A stretch of DNA of 64,000 nucleotides from JBGUVL01 sp045134375 (lineage in GTDB: Bacteria; Bacillota_I; Bacilli_A; Erysipelotrichales; Erysipelotrichaceae): contig JBGUVL010000012.1 in NCBI GenBank assembly GCA_045134375.1, positions 1-64,000 of the forward strand, written 5' to 3'. The position numbers and the translations under genes were made by a program. Every line of letters starts with the position of its first letter. Position 1 is the stretch's first letter. The notes under the pieces were generated by a model, which was not told the DNA's origin, made no database searches, and was given only the letters and a program-made list of their open reading frames with translations. Below, piece after piece: positions 33,333 to 41,873 of the stretch.

Positions 33333-35408
33333 TTAAGCAGCAGAGCGTTCTTTCATAATCTTTTCAGCGATGCTCTTTGGCACTTCTGAATAGTGATCGA
33401 ACTTCATTGAATAGTTACCACGTCCTTGTGTGAATCCACGTAAATCAGTAACATATCCAAACATTTCAGATAATGGAATCATTGCTCGTACAATGATTGC
33501 ATTTCCTCTTTCTTCCTGACCTTCGATCATACCACGACGAGAGCTAACATCTCCCATTACAGAACCAAGATATTCTGCTGGTGCTGTTACTTCAACACAC
33601 ATAATTGGTTCTAGAATGACTGGTTTACACTTCTTAGCAGCTTCTTTCAATGCCATTGAAGCGGCAATTTTATATGCCATTTCGCTGGAATCGACATCAT
33701 GGTAACTACCATCAAATAAAGTAGCTTTAATGTCAACAACTTCATATCCAGCAACCATACCATTCTTTAATGCGGCTTCTGTACCTTCACCGATGGCCTT
33801 GATGTATTCCTTAGGAACACTTCCACCAACCGTTTTGTCTTCGAATACAAATCCAGCACCTTCCTCATTTGGTTCAAAGTGAATCCAGACGTGACCATAC
33901 TGTCCACGTCCACCTGACTGCTTAATATATTTACCTTCACAATCAGCTCCTTGACGAATTGTTTCACGATAAGATACCTGAGGAGCACCAATGTTTGCTT
34001 CCACTTTAAATTCTCTTCTCATACGGTCAACGATAATATCCAAGTGAAGTTCTCCAACACCAGCAATAATTGTCTGTCCTGTTTCTTCATCCGTATAAGT
34101 TTTAAATGTAGGATCTTCTTCTGCTAATTTTGCTAATGCCAATCCCATCTTATCCTGGTCACCCTTAGATTTAGGTTCTACCGCAACACGAATTACTGGT
34201 TCTGGGAATTCCATCGATTCCAAAATAACTGGATTCTTTTCATCACATAGAGTATCTCCAGTAGTTGTATCTTTTAATCCAACTGCCGCAGCAATATCTC
34301 CAGAGTAAACCATAGAGATTTCTTTACGTTCATTGGCATGCATCTGCAAGATACGTCCAAAACGTTCTCTCTTACCTTTGGTAGAGTTTAATACATAAGT
34401 ACCAGCACTCGCTGTACCAGAATAAACACGGAAGTAAGATAATTTACCAACAAATGGGTCTGTCATGATCTTAAATGCTAATGCTGAGAATGGTTCTTCA
34501 TCACTAGAGTGACGTTCTGTTTCCTCACCATCAGGAGTTGTTCCTTTAATTGCAGGTACATCGGTTGGTGCAGGTAAATATTCAATAACCGCATCCAGCA
34601 TCAACTGAACACCTTTATTCTTATAAGCACTACCGCACATTACTGGGAAGAATTCACCCGAACAAGTAGCCGTACGAATCGCAGCTTTGATCTGTTCAAT
34701 GGAAGGTTCTTCTCCTTCCAATACCATCATCATGATCTCTTCATCGAAGTCAGCTAACGCTTCACACAATGCGATACGTTTTTCTTCCATTTTATCTACT
34801 AGATATTCAGGAACTGGGATTTCTACTACGTTAACCCCTAATTCACCTTCAAAATCGTAAGCTTTTCTTTCGATAATATCTACGATTCCTTCAAATGACT
34901 GTTCTGCACCAATTGGTAACTGAATTGGAGCACTCTTCGCACCTAAACGGTCAATGATTGTCTGACATGACATATCGAAGTCAGCACCAGTCGCATCCAT
35001 TTTATTACAGAATACAATACGAGGTACGCCATAGGCACTTGCCTGACGCCATACCGTTTCAGTCTGAGGTTCTACCCCTGCCTTTGCATCCAAAACAGTA
35101 ACAGCACCATCTAATACACGAAGGGAACGTTCTACTTCAACAGTGAAGTCAACGTGACCTGGAGTATCAATAATGTTAATACGATACCCTTTCCAGTGTG
35201 CCGTTGTTGCTGCTGACGTGATGGTAATACCACGTTCCTGTTCCTGCGCCATCCAGTCCATAGTAGAAGCACCATCGTGTGTTTCTCCAATTTTGTGGTT
35301 TACCCCAGTATAATACAGGATACGTTCTGTACATGTTGTTTTTCCGGCATCGATATGAGCCATGATACCAATATTACGAGTATGTGGTAAGTCGTATTCA
35401 CGAGCCAT
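33333..35408 (-). CDS. fusA: elongation factor G
   Basis: 691 aa translocation GTPase. G1 AHIDAGKTT (17-25), G2 RGITITSAA, G3 DTPGHVDFT, G4 NKMD intact; domain IV has SGGRGQYGHVWI and the domain V tail ends FDHYSEVPKSIAEKI. No fusidic-acid-type change was evaluated. GGAGGTATCGTAATCT precedes the start, 18 bases after rpsG. Confidence 0.98.
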   Translation of the reverse strand: MAREYDLPHTRNIGIMAHIDAGKTTCTERILYYTGVNHKIGETHDGASTMDWMAQEQERGITITSAATTAHWKGYRINIIDTPGHVDFTVEVERSLRVLDGAVTVLDAKAGVEPQTETVWRQASAYGVPRIVFCNKMDATGADFDMSCQTIIDRLGAKSAPIQLPIGAEQSFEGIVDIIERKAYDFEGELGVNVVEIPVPEYLVDKMEEKRIALCEALADFDEEIMMMVLEGEEPSIEQIKAAIRTATCSGEFFPVMCGSAYKNKGVQLMLDAVIEYLPAPTDVPAIKGTTPDGEETERHSSDEEPFSALAFKIMTDPFVGKLSYFRVYSGTASAGTYVLNSTKGKRERFGRILQMHANERKEISMVYSGDIAAAVGLKDTTTGDTLCDEKNPVILESMEFPEPVIRVAVEPKSKGDQDKMGLALAKLAEEDPTFKTYTDEETGQTIIAGVGELHLDIIVDRMRREFKVEANIGAPQVSYRETIRQGADCEGKYIKQSGGRGQYGHVWIHFEPNEEGAGFVFEDKTVGGSVPKEYIKAIGEGTEAALKNGMVAGYEVVDIKATLFDGSYHDVDSSEMAYKIAASMALKEAAKKCKPVILEPIMCVEVTAPAEYLGSVMGDVSSRRGMIEGQEERGNAIIVRAMIPLSEMFGYVTDLRGFTQGRGNYSMKFDHYSEVPKSIAEKIMKERSAA

Positions 35409-35426
35409 AGATTACGATACCTCCTA

Positions 35427-35897
35427 TTACCAACGATAGTGAGCAAATGCTTTGTTTGCTTCTGCCATCTTGTGTACATCTTCACGTTTTTTCACTGATG
35501 CACCTGTTCCATTAGCCGCATCCATAATTTCAGCAGCTAATCTCTGTTCCATTGTCTTTTCGTTTCTCAAACGAGCATAGTTTACAATCCAACGTAATCC
35601 TAAAGTTAAACGTCTTTCCTGAGAAACTTCAACTGGTACCTGGTAGTTTGAACCACCAACACGTCTAGCTTTTAGTTCTAGCATAGGCATAACGTTTTCT
35701 AATGCCTGTTCGAAAACTTCCATAGGCTTTCTTTCTGTTTTTACTTCAATAATATCAAATGCGTTGTATAGAATGCTCTGAGCAACTCCTTTTTTACCAT
35801 CGATCATGATTTTGTTAATCAGACGAGTAACAAGTTTCGAGTTGTAAATTGGATCCACTAATACATCACGCTTAGCAATATGACCTTTTCTTGGCAT
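35427..35897 (-). CDS. rpsG: 30S ribosomal protein S7
   Basis: 156 aa, head assembly protein near the E site. MPRKGHIAKRDVLVDPIYNSK and the conserved MDAANGTGASVKKREDVHKMAEANKAFAHYRW-type end (125-156) are complete. AAGGAGGAAATATAT precedes the start. Second gene of the str operon. Confidence 0.98.
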   Translation of the reverse strand: MPRKGHIAKRDVLVDPIYNSKLVTRLINKIMIDGKKGVAQSILYNAFDIIEVKTERKPMEVFEQALENVMPMLELKARRVGGSNYQVPVEVSQERRLTLGLRWIVNYARLRNEKTMEQRLAAEIMDAANGTGASVKKREDVHKMAEANKAFAHYRW

Positions 35898-35926
35898 ATA
35901 TATTTCCTCCTTTCAATCGTACTATC

Positions 35927-36340
35927 TTATTTCTTAGGTTTTTTTGTTCCGTATAATGAACGAGACTGGTTACGGTTATTAACACCAGCACAGTCTAATG
36001 TTCCACGGATAATGTGGTAACGTACCCCTGGTAAGTCCTTAACACGTCCTCCACGAATCAACACAACGGAGTGTTCCTGTAAGTTGTGTCCAATACCTGG
36101 AATATAAGCAGTAACTTCCATACCATTACTTAAACGAACACGCGCATACTTTCTTAATGCAGAGTTTGGTTTCTTTGGTGTCATCGTACCAACACGTGTA
36201 CAAACTCCTCTTTTCTGTGGTGAACTTAAGTTCGTAGGGCGACTCTTCAATGAGTTGTAACCTCTATTTAAAGCTGGTGATTTACTCATCCAAACTTTAT
36301 CTGTACGACCTTTTCTTACTAACTGGTTAATTGTAGGCAT
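35927..36340 (-). CDS. rpsL: 30S ribosomal protein S12
   Basis: 137 aa from 36340 (AAAGGAGG, 9 bases); the open frame extends upstream into the leader without a site. Decoding-centre protein: TMTPKKPNSALRKYARV (41-57) and PGVRYHIIRGTLDCAGV (91-107 area) are wild-type-like at the classic streptomycin positions (Lys-Lys-Pro-Asn and Lys-Asp-Leu-Pro). First gene of the str operon; the L7Ae-like gene often found between rpoC and rpsL is missing. Confidence 0.97.
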   Translation of the reverse strand: MPTINQLVRKGRTDKVWMSKSPALNRGYNSLKSRPTNLSSPQKRGVCTRVGTMTPKKPNSALRKYARVRLSNGMEVTAYIPGIGHNLQEHSVVLIRGGRVKDLPGVRYHIIRGTLDCAGVNNRNQSRSLYGTKKPKK

Positions 36341-36438
36341 ACAAAATTTCCTCCTTTCAAACTTTAACACACAATTCCGGGTGTGTCATGCCTTAGCTTA
36401 AGAAATGTTCCTTTTTCAAGGAACCTTTTTTCGCTAGC
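36341..36438 (-). promoter_or_regulatory. str operon leader with two hairpins
   Basis: The leader has a 5' hairpin GGTTCCTT-GAAA-AAGGAAC (36407-36424) and a second stem CACAC-CCGGAATT-GTGTG (36368-36385) just ahead of the ribosome site. Control by S7 or S12 is possible, unproven. Read on the plus strand the first hairpin is followed by CTTTTTT (36425-36431) and would work as a terminator against antisense transcripts. Confidence 0.5.
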
Positions 36439-36444
36439 TTAATC

Positions 36445-36474
36445 ATAATAATATATTGCTCTTAGCATTGTCAA
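36445..36474 (-). promoter_or_regulatory. promoter of rpsL-rpsG-fusA-tuf
   Basis: TTGACA (36469-36474), 18-bp spacer, TATTAT (36445-36450), divergent from the promoter at 36497-36525. Confidence 0.75.
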
Positions 36475-36496
36475 TAGGAAATTGATTTTTTTATAT

Positions 36497-36525
36497 TTTA
36501 CTTTCTTTCCTATTCTCTATATAAT
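36497..36525 (+). promoter_or_regulatory. promoter of the DUF975-like gene
   Basis: TTTACT (36497-36502), 17-bp spacer, TATAAT (36520-36525). Confidence 0.75.
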
Positions 36526-36548
36526 ACTATACAGGAGGATTATGAATT

Positions 36549-37367
36549 ATGATGGATCGTATCACATTAAAAGAATATGCAAAAAGAAAAGTAAATGGAA
36601 AACGCCTCATTATCTGGAAAGGTTTGCTTTATGTCATCGCCGGAAGCTTGATCGTATCATTGTTCACCCCTAGCAAAGCCATTGATATTGACGATTTACA
36701 ATATACTGGTGAATTGCTTAACTATAGTAAATGGACTTTGATTTCTTCACTTATTACCGCCTTGCTCCTCAATCCTTTAAATTATGGATTTAATCAATAT
36801 ATGATGGATTTTGACCACGATGAAAGTGGGAATACTGGCGTCTTATTTTCTCTCTATAAATATATCGTAAAAATATTTGTACTTAGTATGTTTATTACCA
36901 TTGTAAGCCAATCTGTCACAATCTTAGGCTGGCTCATTATGGTCCTCTCACCATCAATTGATTCCTTTAACCACATCGATACCATTAGTTATATGTTAGT
37001 CGGCATTGGTCAATTTATTGGTATATATTTGTCTTTTTGTTTTGCTGCTGTCCCTTTTATTTTTAATGAAAACAAAGAACTGAGCATCATCGAAATCATG
37101 CAACTAAGCAATGCCATGATGCGTGGTCATAAAATGGAGTATTTTATTCTTGAATTCAGTTTCATTGGATGGTACCTACTTGGTGCTTTCACTTGTGGAA
37201 TCCTTTACATCTGGATATTTCCTTATTCCTATTTCACAACCGCAAAATATTTCCTAGATTTAAAAAATGAATATTATCGAATCAATGGTGGCAATCATGA
37301 TCGTTATGCCTTTTCTAGCGATAAAGAAACGATATCCGATGAGGAAGATCGTTTTACCATAGGATAA
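36549..37367 (+). CDS. DUF975-like multi-pass membrane protein
   Basis: 272 aa, the only clearly intact plus-strand gene besides the IS91 pair. Six hydrophobic segments: about 27-43, 62-80, 108-135, 145-175, 195-225. The end (IFPYSYFTTAKYFLDLKNEYY) is followed by a charged tail; the family pattern Y-x-F/M-TA-x-F/Y near the last helix fits DUF975. Function unknown. AGGAGG lies 10 bases before the first ATG. It sits head-to-head with the str operon and tail-to-tail with the EIIA gene, so it was inserted into the rpoC-rpsL junction. Confidence 0.7.
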   Translation: MMDRITLKEYAKRKVNGKRLIIWKGLLYVIAGSLIVSLFTPSKAIDIDDLQYTGELLNYSKWTLISSLITALLLNPLNYGFNQYMMDFDHDESGNTGVLFSLYKYIVKIFVLSMFITIVSQSVTILGWLIMVLSPSIDSFNHIDTISYMLVGIGQFIGIYLSFCFAAVPFIFNENKELSIIEIMQLSNAMMRGHKMEYFILEFSFIGWYLLGAFTCGILYIWIFPYSYFTTAKYFLDLKNEYYRINGGNHDRYAFSSDKETISDEEDRFTIG

Positions 37368-37373
37368 GCAACG

Positions 37374-37424
37374 AAAAACGAAGCAGACCCTATTATGTCA
37401 AAAGTACTCTGCTTCGTTTTTTTT
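37374..37424. terminator. bidirectional terminator, DUF975 gene and EIIA gene
   Basis: AAAACGAAGCAG ... CTGCTTCGTTTTT; runs of T follow on the plus strand and A-rich DNA precedes, serving both converging genes. Confidence 0.85.
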
Positions 37425-37875
37425 ATTCTACTTCACACAAATCTTCTAGAAAGCGAATTTCTCCATAATGGATGTTTTTTAATTCCCTAATTCCTAAGGA
37501 AGGGAATAAGATATGTGTATCGACATCATAATCAATTGATTTCAGGTAAGCCGTATCCATTTCCATTAAGAGATCCCCCTTTTTGATATCTTGCCCGTCG
37601 ATCACATTGACTTTAAAGCCTTTCCCTGTCAATTTCTCGATATCCACCCCAATATGAATGACTAAGGCTATCCCATCATAACTGCGCAGAATGATGGCAT
37701 GTTTGGTTTCAAACACAATCACCACTTGCCCATCAAAAGGTGCCATAATCATATTACTAGTCGGCGTTACCAAAACACCATCCCCTGATAGTTTATCGGC
37801 AAATGCTTTATCTTTGCTTTCCTTTAGATTTTTTACAATTCCCTGCATGCAGGATGCTATTCGTATTCGTTCCAT
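37423..37875 (-). CDS. PTS glucose-type EIIA protein
   Basis: 150 aa, a free-standing EIIA-Glc domain. The phosphorylated His is H74 in LVIHIGVD, with its partner H59 in TKHAIIL; MAPFDGQVV (44-52) is the family core. It would take phosphate from HPr and hand it to one or more EIIBC partners; none is encoded here. Start at 37875: the only upstream signal is a -10-like TAAAAT 6 bases before the ATG and no good ribosome site, hinting at a leaderless mRNA. Located between rpoC and rpsL. Confidence 0.92.
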   Translation of the reverse strand: MERIRIASCMQGIVKNLKESKDKAFADKLSGDGVLVTPTSNMIMAPFDGQVVIVFETKHAIILRSYDGIALVIHIGVDIEKLTGKGFKVNVIDGQDIKKGDLLMEMDTAYLKSIDYDVDTHILFPSLGIRELKNIHYGEIRFLEDLCEVE

Positions 37876-37881
37876 ACTTCT

Positions 37882-37887
37882 ATTTTA
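37882..37887 (-). promoter_or_regulatory. -10 element abutting the EIIA start codon
   Basis: TAAAAT is followed by AGAAGT and then the ATG, which would place transcription start at or within a base or two of the start codon. The -35 is weak. Confidence 0.45.
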
Positions 37888-37959
37888 TCAAAAGTAATGC
37901 AAAAGAAAAGAGCACATAACATCTCCACACAATTTTACATTTTTTCAATTGCATTCTAT

Positions 37960-37997
37960 AAAAAAAATCGAATTATCCGAAGATAACTCGATTTTTT
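37960..37997 (-). terminator. terminator of rpoBC
   Basis: AATCGAGTTATC-TTCG-GATAATTCGATT followed by seven or more T on the minus strand; a UUCG-loop hairpin directly after the rpoC stop. Confidence 0.92.
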
Positions 37998-37999
37998 GA

Positions 38000-40900
38000 T
38001 TATTCAATCACACTATCCGAAATATTCAGATTTGCTTCTTCAATGCTTTGATCAAGAATATTGGCGTCTGACTCTGCGCTTACTTCTTTTGGCACAAAAG
38101 ACATGATCGTATCTTTTTCATCTTCTTCTTTGTGATTGTGTGCATCACGTTTTGCCCGAAGCTCTTCTGCTACTTCATAGATTTTAGTCGTTGATTCGCG
38201 TTCTACGGAAAGACCAGTTCCTGCAGGAATCATTTTTCCAATCAACACATTTTCTTTAAGACCAATCAAGTGATCTGTCTTACCCTTAACAGCAGCATCG
38301 GTCAATACTTTTGTTGTTTCCTGGAAAGACGCCGCTGATAGGAAGGAATCGGTTTCCACAGATGCTTTCGTAATACCTAGCAATACGGGTGAGAATGTCG
38401 CTGGTTTTCCACCAGATAATAATGCGGTTCGATTAATCTTAGTAATTTCATTTAAGGAAATCTGTACTCCTGGATTTAATCCAGTATCATTTCCTTCTAA
38501 GACAACTACCTTACGCAACATCTGACGAATCATTACTTCAATATGTTTATCTGAAATATCAATACCCTGAGAAGCATATACTTTCTTAACTTCTTTTAAA
38601 ATGTATTTCTGTACTTCACGCACCCCAGCAACTTCTAATAATTCTTTTGGTGCAACCGTACCTTCTGTGATCTTATCCCCAGCAATCAATTCGCTTCCTA
38701 CTTTTAACCAACTACGAATTGTTTGTGTTGGAGCAATGTGGTGAACAATACTTTCAGTTTCATTGGTAATTACAACTTCCGTACCATTAACACCCTCCAA
38801 CTGATTGATTTCCGTAATAACACCTGTGATCTTAGCTAATACACAGGCTCCCTTAGGAGTACGTGCTTCGAACAACTCTTCTACACGAGGAAGACCTTGC
38901 GTGATATCGCTACCTCCAGCTACCCCTCCGGTATGGAAAGTACGCATGGTCAGCTGAGTACCTGGTTCTCCAATGGATTGAGCCGCCATAACACCAACGG
39001 ATTCACCCACTTCAACCACTTTACCTGTTGCCATATTTTTACCATAGCATTTTTTACATACACCATGACTAGAACGACAAGTGAATGCGCTTCTGATATA
39101 CATTCCCTTAACGCCTGCTTCTACGATTCGTTGTGCAGTTTCTTCATCCATATAAGTATCCGCATCTACTAACATTTCTCCTGTTTGTGGATGGTAAACG
39201 GCATCTTTTGAATAACGACCTACCAAACGATCATATAGTGATTCTACTATTTGATCCTGCTTACGATCACGAATTTCTTCTACCCAGAATCCTTTATCCG
39301 TTCCACAATCTTCTTCACGGACAACAACATCCTGCGCAACATCTACCAAACGTCTAGTTAGATATCCTGATTCCGCTGTCTTCAACGCCGTATCGGTCAT
39401 ACCTTTACGCACACCATGAGTAGAAATAAAGAATTCCGACACATTTAATCCTTCACGGAAACAAGAATAAATAGGAACTTCAATTACGGAAGGCTGATAT
39501 CCTTTTGCTGATTTGGACTGGGAAGGCTTTGCCATCAGACCACGCATACCAGCTAGCTGAGTAAAGTTGGAATCATTACCACGAGCTCCTGAAGTCGCCA
39601 TCATGTTAATTGGATTCTTGCGAGCAATAGCAGCTTTAAACTCCGCTAGAATATCTTTTTTAACATCATCCCATAATTTGTTTAGATGACGTTCCCATTC
39701 CTGCATGGTTAGTTTACCTTTATTACGTAACTTCATCAGTTCTGCCGCTTTTTCTTTACCGTAAGCAACATGTTCCTCTTTATGTGGAGCAACCTCGATA
39801 TCGGCCAAAGATACTGTAATACCTGCTACCGTAGAATATTTAAATCCATTATCCTTAATAGCATCCAAAATCTCACTTGTCTGTTCTGTATTATAGCACT
39901 TAAACACCTGAGCGATCACCGAACCAAGGTCTTTTTTCTTCATCGCACCAACAATTGGCATTTCCTTAATGGCAGCTTTAATATCCGTTCCCATTGGTAG
40001 GAAATAGCGATCTGGTGTCGCTTCAAAGTTTTCTTCTGTGATTTCGTTAATATATGGGAAATCACTTGGGAAAATTTGATTGAAAATTACCTTACCAACC
40101 GTAGTCACTAAGTAGGAGTTATTTTGTTCTTCACTAAATCCTTCTTTTTCAAGCGTTTTTGCTAGTAAAGCAATTCTCGTGTGCAAGTGTACCTGTTTTG
40201 TGTCATAAGCCATTAATACTTCATTGACACTATGATAAACATGACCTTCATTTTCTCCATAGCGACGCCATAGTTTTGCTTCTTCTTCACAACCTAAACG
40301 AGCATAGTTTTCCGATTCTGCGAAGAATTCTTCTTGTGTTTCTTCCATTGTTAAATAGAAGTTTCCCATGACCATGTCCTGACCTGGCGTTACGATTGGT
40401 TTTCCATCCTTAGGCCCTAGAATGTTGTTGCTTCCCAACATCAGTACTAAAGCTTCTGCTCTTGCTTCTTCACTTAACGGTAAGTGAACCGCCATCTGAT
40501 CTCCATCGAAATCGGCGTTAAACGCACCACAAACAAGTGGATGAAGACGAATTGCACGTCCTTCGACTAATTTTGGCTTAAACGCCTGAATTCCTAAACG
40601 GTGTAGTGTTGGGGCACGGTTCAATAACACTGGGTGTCCATCAATAACATCTTCAACAATATCCCAAACGCGTGGATCTAATTTATCAATAAGCTTTTCT
40701 GCTGTCTTAGGATTGCTTGCAATTTCCCGGTTTACAATTTCATTGATTACATAAGGTTTGAACAACTGAATTGCCATCTCTCTAGGAATACCACACTGGT
40801 ACATCTTTAAGTCTGGTCCTACCGCAATAACCGAACGTCCTGAGAAATCAACACGTTTTCCTAACAGGTTTTGACGGAAACGCCCTTGCTTTCCTTTTAA

Positions 40901-41857
40901 TGAATGAGAAAGCGATTTTAAAGCACGTCCTCCAGCACCAGTGATTGGTTTACTTCTTCGACCATTGTCAATCAGAGCATCGACAGCTTCCTGTAACATA
41001 CGTTTTTCATTCTGTACGATGATTGCCGGTGTTCCTAGCTCTAACAGTTTCTTTAAACGATTATTACGAGTGATAACACGACGGTATAGATCGTTTAAAT
41101 CGCTTGTCGCAAAACGTCCCCCATCCAGCTGCAACATTGGTCTTAAATCAGGTGGTATTACTGGTAACACCGTTAATACCATCCACTCTGGTTTATTTCC
41201 AGAATTACGGAACGCATTCACCGTTTCCAAACGTTTAATCAATTTTTTACGTTTTTCTCCCTGTGCGCTTTCCAATTGTGCCTGAATCTCTTTGTATTCC
41301 TTTTCTACGTTACATTCTTTTAATAACTGTAGAACAGCTTCTGCCCCTGTCTTCGCTTCAAAGGAACCAGGTCCATACAGAGCCATATTCTCGCGATATT
41401 CTTTTTCTGATAATACTTGTTTGTATTCTAAATTCGTATCCTTTGGATTTGTTACGATCCAAGAAACAAAGTAAACTACTTCTTCTAACTGTTTTGGGGT
41501 CACATTTAACAGTAAGCCAATACGTGAAGGAGTTCCACGCAGATACCAGATGTGCGCTACTGGTGCTGCTAATGCGATATGTCCCATACGTTCACGACGC
41601 ACACTTGATTTTGTGATTTCTACCCCACAGCGATCACAAATTACACCTTTATAGCGAACCTTCTTGTATTTACCACAATAACATTCCCAATCCTTGCTTG
41701 GTCCGAAAATTCTTTCACAGAACAAACCATCTCGTTCCGGCTTCTGAGAACGATAGTTGATCGTTTCCGGTTTTTTCACTTCTCCATATGACCATTCCAG
41801 AATTCGCTCTGGAGAAGCCAAATTGATCTGGATTGAGGCAAAATCATTTACACTCAT
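38000..41857 (-). CDS. rpoC: RNA polymerase subunit beta prime
   Basis: 1285 aa from 41857 (AAGGAGG upstream; the longer frame lies in the rpoB junction). N-terminal zinc site C59, C61, C74, C77 (ECYCGKYKK, CDRCG). Catalytic NADFDGDQMAVH near 450 holds the three Mg-binding aspartates. Second zinc site in CRSSHGVCKKC. Trigger-loop region GLNVSEFFISTHGVRKGMTD intact. Starts 16 bases after the rpoB stop. Confidence 0.98.
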   Translation of the reverse strand: MSVNDFASIQINLASPERILEWSYGEVKKPETINYRSQKPERDGLFCERIFGPSKDWECYCGKYKKVRYKGVICDRCGVEITKSSVRRERMGHIALAAPVAHIWYLRGTPSRIGLLLNVTPKQLEEVVYFVSWIVTNPKDTNLEYKQVLSEKEYRENMALYGPGSFEAKTGAEAVLQLLKECNVEKEYKEIQAQLESAQGEKRKKLIKRLETVNAFRNSGNKPEWMVLTVLPVIPPDLRPMLQLDGGRFATSDLNDLYRRVITRNNRLKKLLELGTPAIIVQNEKRMLQEAVDALIDNGRRSKPITGAGGRALKSLSHSLKGKQGRFRQNLLGKRVDFSGRSVIAVGPDLKMYQCGIPREMAIQLFKPYVINEIVNREIASNPKTAEKLIDKLDPRVWDIVEDVIDGHPVLLNRAPTLHRLGIQAFKPKLVEGRAIRLHPLVCGAFNADFDGDQMAVHLPLSEEARAEALVLMLGSNNILGPKDGKPIVTPGQDMVMGNFYLTMEETQEEFFAESENYARLGCEEEAKLWRRYGENEGHVYHSVNEVLMAYDTKQVHLHTRIALLAKTLEKEGFSEEQNNSYLVTTVGKVIFNQIFPSDFPYINEITEENFEATPDRYFLPMGTDIKAAIKEMPIVGAMKKKDLGSVIAQVFKCYNTEQTSEILDAIKDNGFKYSTVAGITVSLADIEVAPHKEEHVAYGKEKAAELMKLRNKGKLTMQEWERHLNKLWDDVKKDILAEFKAAIARKNPINMMATSGARGNDSNFTQLAGMRGLMAKPSQSKSAKGYQPSVIEVPIYSCFREGLNVSEFFISTHGVRKGMTDTALKTAESGYLTRRLVDVAQDVVVREEDCGTDKGFWVEEIRDRKQDQIVESLYDRLVGRYSKDAVYHPQTGEMLVDADTYMDEETAQRIVEAGVKGMYIRSAFTCRSSHGVCKKCYGKNMATGKVVEVGESVGVMAAQSIGEPGTQLTMRTFHTGGVAGGSDITQGLPRVEELFEARTPKGACVLAKITGVITEINQLEGVNGTEVVITNETESIVHHIAPTQTIRSWLKVGSELIAGDKITEGTVAPKELLEVAGVREVQKYILKEVKKVYASQGIDISDKHIEVMIRQMLRKVVVLEGNDTGLNPGVQISLNEITKINRTALLSGGKPATFSPVLLGITKASVETDSFLSAASFQETTKVLTDAAVKGKTDHLIGLKENVLIGKMIPAGTGLSVERESTTKIYEVAEELRAKRDAHNHKEEDEKDTIMSFVPKEVSAESDANILDQSIEEANLNISDSVIE

Positions 41858-41873
41858 TATTTTTACCTCCTTC

